Virus record (IMG/VR): IMGVR_UViG_3300033553_000062
Location: 1-39,637 of that record
Length of the DNA stretch: 39,637 nt
DNA from: a virus
Reading direction: 5' to 3' (one strand)
How positions within the stretch are numbered: position 1 is the first letter of the stretch; the number at the start of each line of letters is the position of its first letter. The notes under the pieces were generated by a model. It saw only the letters and a list, made by a program, of their open reading frames with translations, was not told the DNA's origin and did not search any database. Below are positions 14,197 through 21,066 of this stretch, in pieces. The translations under genes were made by a program, and so were the position numbers.

Positions 14197-14638
14197 GTTC
14201 AAGAGCCTCCCTCCGCACGGTCGTGGAGATCACACGGTCGAGATCTCGTCCGATAAAGGCTTCGTCACCGTCTTTCTGGATGGGGTCGAGATCAAGCAGT
14301 TGACAGAGATCAGCATCACGGCAGACGCAACCAGAGTCGCGCCGTTGGTGTCGCTGACGTTTCGGGCCGAGACTGTGACCGTGGATGGCGACATTGCTCT
14401 CGAAAGCGCCACCGAGTATGAACCTGACCGCAAGGTGGCGCCCGCCACATGGGCTGTGCCTGCCGCCACCCCGCTGGAGGACATCATGGAATGGAAAGAG
14501 AAGTACGAGAAGGCGACTGGCGTGGCGCCGAGGAAGATGTCGTGTGTGACATGCCGCGGTTCTGGCGAGGTCAAGAACATCTTGCGGCCACCGGCTACTT
14601 GCTCTGTCTGCCGTGGAACTGGGATCATCCCGCTGTGA
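14189..14638 (+). CDS. Protein with DnaJ-type zinc motif
   Basis: A 149-residue protein from ATG 14189. The N-terminal 85 residues look beta-rich (KGFVTVFLDGVEIKQLTEIS). The C-terminus carries two CxxCxGxG units, CVTCRGSG and CSVCRGTG, the same zinc-binding motif as the central domain of DnaJ. There is no J-domain, so chaperone activity is not implied; the motif here may hold protein or nucleic-acid partners. The beta-rich N-terminal part has no recognised family. GTGA overlap with the RusA-like gene follows. Confidence 0.7.
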   Translation: MGEFKSLPPHGRGDHTVEISSDKGFVTVFLDGVEIKQLTEISITADATRVAPLVSLTFRAETVTVDGDIALESATEYEPDRKVAPATWAVPAATPLEDIMEWKEKYEKATGVAPRKMSCVTCRGSGEVKNILRPPATCSVCRGTGIIPL

Positions 14639-15171
14639 TCTTCACCATCGACGGAATCAACCCCGAGCCGTGGACGGCTCCCGAGGTCAGCATCGGACGC
14701 AAGGGTGGCAAGACATTCCCTATGGTCTACAAGACCGAGACGCTGCGGGCCTACCAAGAGGCCGTGAAGGACGCCCTCTCTGATGTCGAACCCCAGCCGT
14801 TGATGGACGCCGGATCGCCCATCCGATTGGACTTCTACTTCTGGCGCCAACTGGCCGGGTACGAGATCGGTGACGGCAAGAAGTCGCGACGGCATCTGGC
14901 CGATGCCACGAATCTTCAGAAATCTCTAGAAGATGCTCTACAGGGCATCCTGTTCAAGAACGACCGAGATGTGTGGTTCGTAACCTCTACGATCGTGGAG
15001 CAGGATCCGGACACCGACCCCGGCATCGTGATCCGCATGTCGGGCCTGTTCGGTCACCCGATCCCACCCGACGACATCGCCACGGAGCGCGAAAAGATGC
15101 TGAACCGCTACGCCCAAGAACCACGCCAAGTGGACCGCCGTGCGGACATCGATATCGAGGACGTGTTCTGA
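14635..15171 (+). CDS. RusA-like Holliday-junction resolvase
   Basis: A 178-residue protein starting at GTG 14635 (GTGA overlap). The central region, residues 86-112, has the RusA pattern D-x-x-N-x-x-K-x-x-x-D-A-L-x-G followed by two acids: Asp90, Asn93, Lys96, Asp100, Asp110 and Asp112 (LADATNLQKSLEDALQG, KNDRDV). RusA dimers cut four-way DNA junctions using these acids and magnesium. The N-terminal IDGINPEPWTAPE also fits the family. It would resolve replication or recombination intermediates before packaging. Confidence 0.8.
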   Translation: MIFTIDGINPEPWTAPEVSIGRKGGKTFPMVYKTETLRAYQEAVKDALSDVEPQPLMDAGSPIRLDFYFWRQLAGYEIGDGKKSRRHLADATNLQKSLEDALQGILFKNDRDVWFVTSTIVEQDPDTDPGIVIRMSGLFGHPIPPDDIATEREKMLNRYAQEPRQVDRRADIDIEDVF

Positions 15172-15224
15172 TGCTGTGCCAGCAGCCGGAACGACTGACG
15201 GGGGCAGCAGGGGGCCAGCGATGA
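15171..15224 (+). CDS. 17-codon bridging micro-ORF
   Basis: The start at 15171 overlaps the resolvase stop as TGATG, and the stop overlaps the next start as ATGA (15221-15224). The peptide (MLCQQPERLTGAAGGQR) is unlikely to have its own function. Its translation would carry ribosomes across the 49-base gap to the gene at 15221, which otherwise lacks coupling. Confidence 0.35.
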   Translation: MLCQQPERLTGAAGGQR

Positions 15225-15601
15225 CCAGCCTCAACCCCCCGGATGCGATGATCACGTACCGGCGCGTCGATGGCGAACTGATCTATGGCGAGTTCTCTTT
15301 CGCCCTGCATCCCGACAGCCTGGACGAGGACTTCTCGGACGAGCCGGTCGAGTACTACGAGGAAATATGGACCCTTCTGGAATGCAAGACCATCGTCAAG
15401 TTCCCTCGGGCTCTGGCTTGCGGCATGTCACCTGACTGCGACAACGACGCCGAGAAGTGGGTCAAGCGGACAGTCGATGGCATCCAGAAGTGGATCGAAG
15501 CCTGCGAGGAGCACTTAGAAGAGCGCGATCAGCAGGATCACGATGATGATGGCCAAGAGGATGTCGGTGGGGTTGATTCGCATTCAGGAGACAGTACGTG
15601 A
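15221..15601 (+). CDS. Acidic hypothetical protein
   Basis: A 126-residue, very acidic protein. The middle contains KFPRALACGMSPDCDNDAEK and a helix around VDGIQKWIEACEEHLEERD. The C-terminal tail is Asp/Gly/Ser-rich and probably disordered. GTGA overlap with the methyltransferase gene follows. No family recognised; the charge could hint at DNA mimicry, but this is only a guess. Confidence 0.55.
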   Translation: MTSLNPPDAMITYRRVDGELIYGEFSFALHPDSLDEDFSDEPVEYYEEIWTLLECKTIVKFPRALACGMSPDCDNDAEKWVKRTVDGIQKWIEACEEHLEERDQQDHDDDGQEDVGGVDSHSGDST

Positions 15602-16227
15602 CTAAACCAGTGATGGCTACCGGCTTGTGGCGTAACAACGCCGAACTGATCCGCGATGTATCGCGACTTGGCTACCTCGACGGCAACGTGCTTGATGTGA
15701 CTTACGGGAAGGGCGGCTTCTGGACAGAGTGGATGCCCCAACTACTTGTCGGATGTGACATTGATCCCGACAAGTCACCGATCGGTTACAGCATCGACTT
15801 CACCAATCTGCCGTTCGATGACCACGAATACGACACCGTGGTCTTTGATCCACCTTACAAACTGAACGGCACGCCCGACAAGACCATAGATGAGCGGTAC
15901 GGCGTCCACACCCCAACGAAGTGGCAGGACCGAATGCGGCTGATCAAATCAGGCGCCGTCGAATGCGCTCGTGTGGCTCGCCGCTTCCTGCTTGTCAAGT
16001 GCCAGGATCAGGTCTGCTCTGGCAAGGTCCGCTGGCAGACACGCATGGTCGAGGATGCCGTGGTGGGACCGTGGCTCCCTGATCGGAACAGTGGCCTCTG
16101 GCGACTTCGGGATCGCTTCGACATCCTTTCGTACCGGGCACAACCCCCTGGGCAGCGTCAGCTTCATGCCCGCAGGAACTCGTCCACCCTGCTAGTGTTC
16201 GAGCGCAACCGACAGCACCAGGGTTAG
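15598..16227 (+). CDS. DNA methyltransferase, DPPY type
   Basis: A 209-residue protein from GTG 15598. NVLDVTYGKGGFW (residues 30-42) resembles the SAM-binding motif I, GCDIDP (52-57) motif II, and FDPPYKLNG (83-91) the catalytic DPPY motif of amino-methyltransferases acting on adenine N6 or cytosine N4. The order (SAM motif before DPPY) is that of the alpha/gamma groups, but no separate target-recognition domain is visible. No restriction endonuclease is adjacent. It may mark phage DNA against host restriction. Confidence 0.78.
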   Translation: MTKPVMATGLWRNNAELIRDVSRLGYLDGNVLDVTYGKGGFWTEWMPQLLVGCDIDPDKSPIGYSIDFTNLPFDDHEYDTVVFDPPYKLNGTPDKTIDERYGVHTPTKWQDRMRLIKSGAVECARVARRFLLVKCQDQVCSGKVRWQTRMVEDAVVGPWLPDRNSGLWRLRDRFDILSYRAQPPGQRQLHARRNSSTLLVFERNRQHQG

Positions 16228-16236
16228 AGGTACCAA

Positions 16237-16935
16237 GTGAGCGAGAACATCATTCTCCACGGCGACTGCCGGGAACTGGGCGCGACCGTCGATCGGCCCA
16301 TCCAATGCATCATTACCGATCCTCCTTACGGGATGGACTTCCAGTCCAACAACACCCGCAAGGTTGAGTCCAAGAAGTACAGCCAGAAGATCAAAGGAGA
16401 CCAGGGTCTGGACGCCGCGATCCTGCTGTTCCGGCAGGCCATGAAACCGCTGCTGCCTCGCATGGACACCGAATCGGAGATGTACATCTTCACGGCCTGG
16501 CACATCCTCGACACGTGGATGCCTCTGGTGCGCCGGATCCCCGACTTCGAACTGAAGCAGATGCTCGTCTGGGACAAGGGCTACCCCGGCCTCGGTGACC
16601 TAGAGGGCAACTGGGGATGCGGACATGAGGTCATCTTGTACCTCAAGAAGGGTCGCCGGAAGATGCCGTACCGTCGATCGGGGATCATCCACGTCGACAA
16701 GATCGCGTCCGGCAAGAATACGCATCCCACCGAGAAGCCCGTTCCCTTGATCGAGAAGTTGATCGAGATGAGCACCGACCCCGGCGATCTGGTGGTCGAC
16801 CCATTCTCAGGGTCCGGGTCCACATCGGTCGCGGCACAGAACCTGGGCCGCGACAGCATCGCCTTCGAACTAGACGAGATGCACTTCCAGAACTCCACGG
16901 AGCGCTTGAAGCAGTTGGGTCTGTTCAGTTGGTAA
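16237..16935 (+). CDS. DNA methyltransferase, beta-class N6/N4 type
   Basis: A 232-residue protein from GTG 16237 with TTAGAGG just upstream. TDPPYGMDF (residues 27-35) is motif IV, near the N-terminus, while the SAM-binding motif VDPFSGSGST (187-196) is near the C-terminus, preceded by HPTEKP (163-168). This circular order defines the beta class of adenine-N6/cytosine-N4 methyltransferases. It is an orphan enzyme next to another, unrelated DPPY methyltransferase. Confidence 0.88.
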   Translation: MSENIILHGDCRELGATVDRPIQCIITDPPYGMDFQSNNTRKVESKKYSQKIKGDQGLDAAILLFRQAMKPLLPRMDTESEMYIFTAWHILDTWMPLVRRIPDFELKQMLVWDKGYPGLGDLEGNWGCGHEVILYLKKGRRKMPYRRSGIIHVDKIASGKNTHPTEKPVPLIEKLIEMSTDPGDLVVDPFSGSGSTSVAAQNLGRDSIAFELDEMHFQNSTERLKQLGLFSW

Positions 16936-16945
16936 CGTCCTCCGC

Positions 16946-16973
16946 TTGCTGAGTCCCACTCCTGGTATAGAGT
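16946..16973 (+). promoter_or_regulatory. Possible promoter
   Basis: TTGCTG (16946-16951) and TAGAGT (16968-16973) are 16 bases apart, a weak SigA-type match with a TANNNT -10. AGGAGG at 16990-16995 then serves the ATG at 17000. This would give the acidic protein and WhiB their own transcript. Confidence 0.4.
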
Positions 16974-16999
16974 GAATCACCACCTAGCCAGGAGGAAAG

Positions 17000-17293
17000 A
17001 TGAGCACAGAGATCAGATCCCCAGTCGAGTTCTTCGGTGAAGGCGCCGCCCCCGGCGTCACCCGAGACTTCCGACCGAACCCGATCGTGTCGACGTTCGA
17101 AGGCGATGGCCGCAATCAGGACGCCACCCCGGACCGTTCCGACGGTGACGACGACACGCCCGAGCCGGAACCAGAACCCGAGCCGGAACCCGAGCCGGAA
17201 CCCGAGAACAACGACGATGACGGCACCCCCGAACTTCCCCCGAGCCGCCCCCGGACCCAGAAGGCCTCCAAGGGCCGCAACTCCGGAGAGTGA
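17000..17293 (+). CDS. Acidic protein with EP repeat
   Basis: A 97-residue protein that looks largely disordered. After 50 mixed residues it has a run of Glu-Pro dipeptides (nine EP units, about residues 54-71), an Asn/Asp patch and a basic C-terminus (TQKASKGRNSGE). The start is fixed by AGGAGG. It overlaps WhiB as GTGA, so the two are made together. EP runs act as stiff spacers in other proteins; the function here is unknown. Confidence 0.65.
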   Translation: MSTEIRSPVEFFGEGAAPGVTRDFRPNPIVSTFEGDGRNQDATPDRSDGDDDTPEPEPEPEPEPEPEPENNDDDGTPELPPSRPRTQKASKGRNSGE

Positions 17294-17655
17294 GTTTCGA
17301 GGGGCCTTTGCCCTTCGACATCCAGCCCATGGCCTGGATGGTCGATGCCGCTTGCCGGGACGCCGACCCTTCCTTGTTCGTTCTCGAACAAGGACAGTCG
17401 GCAGCCAGAGGCAGGGAGTACTGCAACGTCTGCCCGGTGGCCAAGGTCTGCAATCAGTTCGGTCACGCTACTGGTTCGGTTGGCTTGTGGGGTGGGGAAG
17501 TGATCTCTTGGCGACGTGCAAGCAATCGGTTTGGGGACATCCAAGACAGTCGACCAAGACATCTGAAATCCGTCCGACGATCGGCTGGCACGGTGGATCC
17601 GGGCACATCCGTTCCGTTGCCCATGGCAGCCAGAAAGTCAACCCCTGAAACCTGA
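17290..17655 (+). CDS. WhiB-family transcription factor
   Basis: A 121-residue protein with the full WhiB pattern: Cys22 in DAACRD, Cys45, Cys48 and Cys54 in CNVCPVAKVC, which hold a 4Fe-4S cluster, followed by the GLWGGE turn (65-70). WhiB-like proteins are restricted to Actinobacteria and their phages and bind the primary sigma factor to alter promoter choice; phage copies can repress host whiB genes. The C-terminal 50 residues (basic, with SRPRHLKSVRRS) replace the usual short AT-hook-like end. This gene is the best evidence for the host phylum. Confidence 0.93.
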   Translation: MSFEGPLPFDIQPMAWMVDAACRDADPSLFVLEQGQSAARGREYCNVCPVAKVCNQFGHATGSVGLWGGEVISWRRASNRFGDIQDSRPRHLKSVRRSAGTVDPGTSVPLPMAARKSTPET

Positions 17656-17847
17656 TTGACTCACTGGTAACAGGCCGACCGGGCTGGTACTATGCGAACC
17701 GGTGACGGTCCCTGTCCGGGGCTGGTGCTGTATCCACCTTGGTAGGGTGAGTTGATCGGGATGGAGGTTCTATCCTCTAAGCAGGAATGAACCTCCATCC
17801 CGACAACGCTTCCACGCCAGGTCAACCCGACACATAGAGGACATCAC
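17656..17847 (+). promoter_or_regulatory. Structured leader with a 15-bp perfect hairpin
   Basis: This 192-base gap has no gene. TACTAT (17688-17693), preceded by TGG, is a possible extended -10, starting RNA near 17700. TCGGGATGGAGGTTC (17756-17770) and GAACCTCCATCCCGA (17789-17803) form a perfect 15-bp stem with an 18-base loop containing TCCT and AGGA, which can pair with each other. No T-run follows, so it is not a normal terminator. A smaller CCC/GGG hairpin lies near 17710-17722. CATAGAGGAC before ATG 17848 gives a moderate ribosome binding site. It could be a riboregulatory leader, protein-binding site or processing signal. Confidence 0.55.
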
Positions 17848-18996
17848 ATGGAGCCAAGAACACTCTCTGCTTCGGCTTGCCTCGTATTCGAAGGCTGTGA
17901 AGCACGTTACAAAGCCACCTACATCGAACGCACTCCGGAACTGTCCGGATCGGCGGCGAACCTGGGGACGGCCTGCCACGAAGCCCTGCAGCACTGGGTC
18001 GAGGACGGACACCACTTCCCACGTGCCCCGTTCTCCAAGTTGGAGGAACTGTTCGGGGTCGAGTACGACCGCCTGTTCGCCACCAACGACCGCAAGGCCG
18101 AGGGCGTGAAGATGCTCCGGAACTGGTACGACCGGTCCGGGGACGACTACTGGGAGGGTCGCACGGTCATCTCCACTGAGGACAAGTTGACCTTCGACCT
18201 CAAGACCAGCAAAGGCGTCCTGCCCTTCACCTACATCATCGACCGCTGCGATCGGCTGGACGACGGCACGATCGACATCATCGACTACAAGTCTGTGTCG
18301 GCGCCGGTACAGCCCGAGGAGATGAAGGAGCGAATCCAGCCGCGTGCCTACGCCCTGGCCGCACAGATCGCCTACCCCGATGCCTCCGGAATCTGGATGT
18401 CCTTCGACTTGCTTCGCTACGACATCGTGGGGGCCAAGTTCGACCGAGACGAGAACGTCCAGACGTGGAAGTACCTGCAGAACTTGGCAGAGAAGATCTA
18501 CGAGAGCGATGGCACCCGTGAAACGCTAAACCCCGAGTGCCGGTGGTGCGTCCGGGCCATGTCGTGCGAAACGATGCAGCGCCACGTCAGCGGCGGCGGC
18601 GTCATGAGCGTGACGACCCTGGAAGATGCAGCCAACCGACGCGCCGAACTGGAGTGGAAGCGCAACGCCCTGTCCGGCCTGCTGGATCAGTTGGACGAGT
18701 ACATCCTTGATGAGATGGCCGAGCAGGAGATGACTGATCTCCGAACCAACACCACCGAGGTCAAGATCACCGCATCGGCCCGACGCGAGGCCGACAGCGA
18801 ACGGATCATCAAGGTCATCGGTCCCGACCTGGCGTCCCGCTACGGCAAGATCGGCGTCACCGACCTCGACAAGATCATCAAGGAAGAGGATCTGACCGAC
18901 GACCAGAAGTCGCAACTGCGCCAACTGGTCCGCAAGAAGTTCGGCAAGGCTCGCATCAAGACGAAATCGTTGACCCCGTTCGCGGAGGACATCTGA
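17848..18996 (+). CDS. Cas4/RecB-like PD-(D/E)XK nuclease
   Basis: A 382-residue protein. The nuclease core has His44 in LGTACHEAL, Asp132 in YIIDRCDRL, Asp146 and Lys148 in DIIDYKS, and Gln164/Tyr168 in QPRAYAL, the RecB/Cas4 motif series. Cys11 or Cys17 near the N-terminus plus Cys231, Cys234 and Cys240 fit an iron-sulfur cluster as in Cas4 and AddB. Residues 255-382 form an extra helical and basic domain. Such enzymes resect DNA ends to make single strands for recombination. With the SSB-like protein and the resolvase it could form a recombination set. No Cas1/Cas2 or CRISPR is present. Confidence 0.83.
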   Translation: MEPRTLSASACLVFEGCEARYKATYIERTPELSGSAANLGTACHEALQHWVEDGHHFPRAPFSKLEELFGVEYDRLFATNDRKAEGVKMLRNWYDRSGDDYWEGRTVISTEDKLTFDLKTSKGVLPFTYIIDRCDRLDDGTIDIIDYKSVSAPVQPEEMKERIQPRAYALAAQIAYPDASGIWMSFDLLRYDIVGAKFDRDENVQTWKYLQNLAEKIYESDGTRETLNPECRWCVRAMSCETMQRHVSGGGVMSVTTLEDAANRRAELEWKRNALSGLLDQLDEYILDEMAEQEMTDLRTNTTEVKITASARREADSERIIKVIGPDLASRYGKIGVTDLDKIIKEEDLTDDQKSQLRQLVRKKFGKARIKTKSLTPFAEDI

Positions 18997-19562
18997 TGCC
19001 GAAGCAGATCCTGCTCTTGGATCAAGATGGCCCGCTGGCCGACTTCGATGTCCACTTCTTCAAACGGTGTGGGGAGGAAGGGTTCGTGCTGGACTGTGAG
19101 GTGCACGAACAGCGCCACCGCTTCGCCACCGAACACATCGCCAACGGTCGTCATCGTGGACGCGCTCGTCAGATGGTCGACATGGCCGGGTGGTTCGCTG
19201 ACCTGCCCGTCACCCCCGGCGCCCAAGACGGGATCGAACTGCTGGCAGAGCACTTCGACGTGTGGATCTGCACCAAACCGCTGGAGGCAAACTCGACCTG
19301 TCGGGACGACAAAGCCTTCTGGGTGAAGCGGCACTTCGGCCGCAAGTGGCTCGAGAAGTTGATCTTGGCGCCCAACAAGTCCTTGATCCGCGGCTCCGTT
19401 CTGCTGGACGACGCACCCAAGGTGCAGTGGTTCCAGCGTGCCGAGTGGAACCCGGTCATCTTCGACGCTCCGTACAACCGCGAAGGTTCCGAGTGGGCCA
19501 GCCAACCGCGCTGGTCGTGGGGCCACGATATGGAGGTTCTATTCGATGCCGCTCAATCTTGA
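18996..19562 (+). CDS. 5'(3')-deoxyribonucleotidase-like HAD phosphatase
   Basis: A 188-residue HAD-superfamily protein. LLDQDGPLADFD gives the nucleophile Asp9 and acid Asp11; CTKP (92-95) provides the motif II Thr; LLDDAP (Asp138, Asp139) is the metal-binding motif. The LADFD continuation and the VIFDAPYN segment are typical of the NT5C group, which removes phosphate from deoxynucleoside monophosphates. It may balance dNTP pools or remove unwanted nucleotides. TGATG overlap with the nuclease gene. Confidence 0.82.
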   Translation: MPKQILLLDQDGPLADFDVHFFKRCGEEGFVLDCEVHEQRHRFATEHIANGRHRGRARQMVDMAGWFADLPVTPGAQDGIELLAEHFDVWICTKPLEANSTCRDDKAFWVKRHFGRKWLEKLILAPNKSLIRGSVLLDDAPKVQWFQRAEWNPVIFDAPYNREGSEWASQPRWSWGHDMEVLFDAAQS

Positions 19563-20049
19563 TGATCTGACTTGGACGTGTCACGTCTGCGGAGATGAAC
19601 GTCCTGACCGGTTCATCCTTGTCCACAAGAGCAAGTGGAAGCGGAACGGGATCGAAATCCAAGAGAACATCCGCTACTGCCGCGATCGGCTGGACTGCGC
19701 CGACGCTGCCCCCTTCAAGACATTCATGCGCGAACAGGAGAATACCGACATCATGCCCGACAACAAGTACGTCACCTTCAAGGCTGACGAGTTCAGCGAC
19801 TGGTACCAGACGGTCGAGGCCAAGGGTGACACGATCCCGATGGCCGTCGATGACGCGGTGGTGATCCGTCGTCAGGACGCCTTCGCCGGTCCCGCCCTGC
19901 TCACCTACGCGTCGAACATCGCCCTGACGGCACGCCTGCTGGCCGACAACGGTCAGGAGTTGGCAGCCAAGCGGATGCAAGGGATCGCTGACTACTTCCA
20001 CGAGCAGGCTGAGATCGCCCTCGATACCATCGGCAAGTTGCCGGACTGA
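19546..20049 (+). CDS. Zinc-ribbon protein, possible second start at 19753
   Basis: A 167-residue protein from ATG 19546, overlapping the nucleotidase gene by 17 bases. CHVCGDE (Cys13, Cys16) with YCRDRLDC (Cys45, Cys51) form a likely zinc site in the first 55 residues. The second part (from residue 70) is helical and acidic. ATG 19753 is in frame and preceded by AGGAG at 19736-19740, so a separate 98-residue product may also be made. Function unknown. Confidence 0.6.
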   Translation: MPLNLDDLTWTCHVCGDERPDRFILVHKSKWKRNGIEIQENIRYCRDRLDCADAAPFKTFMREQENTDIMPDNKYVTFKADEFSDWYQTVEAKGDTIPMAVDDAVVIRRQDAFAGPALLTYASNIALTARLLADNGQELAAKRMQGIADYFHEQAEIALDTIGKLPD

Positions 20050-20075
20050 TCCATCAACCAAGGAGAATGAACATC

Positions 20076-20594
20076 ATGAAGAAGCGCAAACCTATTCGCT
20101 CCCTCATCCTGATCACCCTCGCCCTCACCCTTTCTCTTCTTTCTGGAGCGTGTACCTGGGAGGACACGCTTGTCTGGGACAAGATCAATAGCGATCCACC
20201 CGGCACGATGAACCACGTCATCTACACCGCCACCGGCCAGAACATGCAGGCCGCTGGCCACTCCCACCCCTGGCAGAAGGCCCCCGCTCCACGTACCGGC
20301 TCCGTGGATGACGCCATTCAACGGGCCTTCGGTGATCTCGGATCCGGTGTCGTCTCCCAGGCCCATCGAGTGGCGCAGTGCGAGTCCGAAAAGGATCCAC
20401 GGGCACTGAACGGCAACACCGCCTACTCGGCTGCCGGACTGTTCCAGATCATCAAGCAGTGGGCCACCCGCTACGGCCAGGTCACTGGCGTCCCCTACTA
20501 CGACGGTCGCTTCGACCCCTACGCAAACGCTCGCTTCGCCCGGTACTTGTACGACGATCGAGGCGGCTGGGGCCATTGGGCCTGCCAACCTTGA
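20076..20594 (+). CDS. Lysozyme-like lipoprotein (transglycosylase fold)
   Basis: A 172-residue protein. ATG 20076 is preferred to ATG 20067 because AAGGAG (20060-20065) has proper spacing only to it. Residues 1-26 are a lipoprotein-type signal (basic start, hydrophobic core, LLSGAC; the lipobox is not canonical at -3), making Cys26 the likely acylated residue. Residues 95-172 resemble the SLT/Rpf lysozyme-like domain: CESEKDPRA with Glu103 as the probable acid, YSAAGLFQI, and the C-terminal GGWGHWAC. It probably cuts or binds peptidoglycan at the membrane surface. It could aid lysis or alter the wall against superinfection. Confidence 0.75.
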   Translation: MKKRKPIRSLILITLALTLSLLSGACTWEDTLVWDKINSDPPGTMNHVIYTATGQNMQAAGHSHPWQKAPAPRTGSVDDAIQRAFGDLGSGVVSQAHRVAQCESEKDPRALNGNTAYSAAGLFQIIKQWATRYGQVTGVPYYDGRFDPYANARFARYLYDDRGGWGHWACQP

Positions 20595-20612
20595 GATAAA
20601 CCTGTCCAAAAG

Positions 20613-20651
20613 CGCCCATGCGGCGGGGGTAGTACCCTCACCGCATGGGCG
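20613..20651 (+). terminator. Long hairpin overlapping the next start codon
   Basis: CGCCCATGCGG (20613-20623) and CCGCATGGGCG (20641-20651) form a perfect 11-bp stem, extendable by G-U and AAA/TTT pairs to about 15. The loop has its own palindrome GGGTA-G-TACCC (20627-20637). TTTCC follows. It would end the lipoprotein transcript. The ATG of the next gene (20645) lies in the right arm, and TACCCT (20633-20638) could act as a TANNNT -10 for a leaderless message. Confidence 0.6.
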
Positions 20652-20833
20652 TTTCCACTTCCAACGAAGGTGTCGTGACGATCGACCTGCGGGACGGCAT
20701 TCATCGCGACGATCCGGACATCCAGCAGATGATCGCCTACCTGCAGGCGAACAACAGCGGGAATCTCCGTGATCGCTTGATGCGTGCAGCCATCGTCCGA
20801 GTCCTGCACAACGCAGAGATGATGGTCGAATAG
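20645..20833 (+). CDS. Small hypothetical protein
   Basis: A 62-residue protein. The ATG 20645 sits inside the right arm of the hairpin above and has no Shine-Dalgarno. GTG codons at 20669 and 20675 are possible alternative starts. The sequence is mostly helical (DPDIQQMIAYLQANN, DRLMRAAIVRVLHNAEMM) and acidic at the N-terminus. Function unknown. Confidence 0.5.
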   Translation: MGVSTSNEGVVTIDLRDGIHRDDPDIQQMIAYLQANNSGNLRDRLMRAAIVRVLHNAEMMVE

Positions 20834-20877
20834 CGGGTCTTGCAGTACGGTTCACTAGGAGAAAGGACTCTGTCTCC

Positions 20878-21066
20878 ATGCCTGATGAACCCGACGCCAG
20901 CGACGACGACTTCCTCGACTGGTCATGGCGCGCGCTGACTGGCGGTATCCGCGAGGAACTGACCGACGACCAAGCGATGGGCGTTGCCCTGTTCGCTGGC
21001 GTTCCCGAGGATCAGATCGATCAGCACAAGCGAGATCTGGAGGCACTCGGTGCCCCGACAGACTGA
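20878..21066 (+). CDS. Small acidic protein
   Basis: A 62-residue acidic protein with AGGAGAAAGG at 20857-20866 upstream. Two helices are likely (DDDFLDWSWRALTGGIREEL and EDQIDQHKRDLEALG). It overlaps the endolysin gene by 17 bases and so probably belongs to the lysis operon. Function unknown. Confidence 0.6.
   Translation: MPDEPDASDDDFLDWSWRALTGGIREELTDDQAMGVALFAGVPEDQIDQHKRDLEALGAPTD

Noticed and set aside
17700-17805. Possible tRNA, because CTCTAAG resembles an amber-suppressor anticodon loop
   Set aside because: The bases flanking the loop do not pair as an anticodon stem, there is no T-arm motif, and a perfect 15-bp stem encloses the region instead.
17848-18996. CRISPR-associated Cas4 as part of a CRISPR locus
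   Set aside because: No repeat array, Cas1, Cas2 or effector gene is present; the neighbours are a nucleotidase and WhiB.
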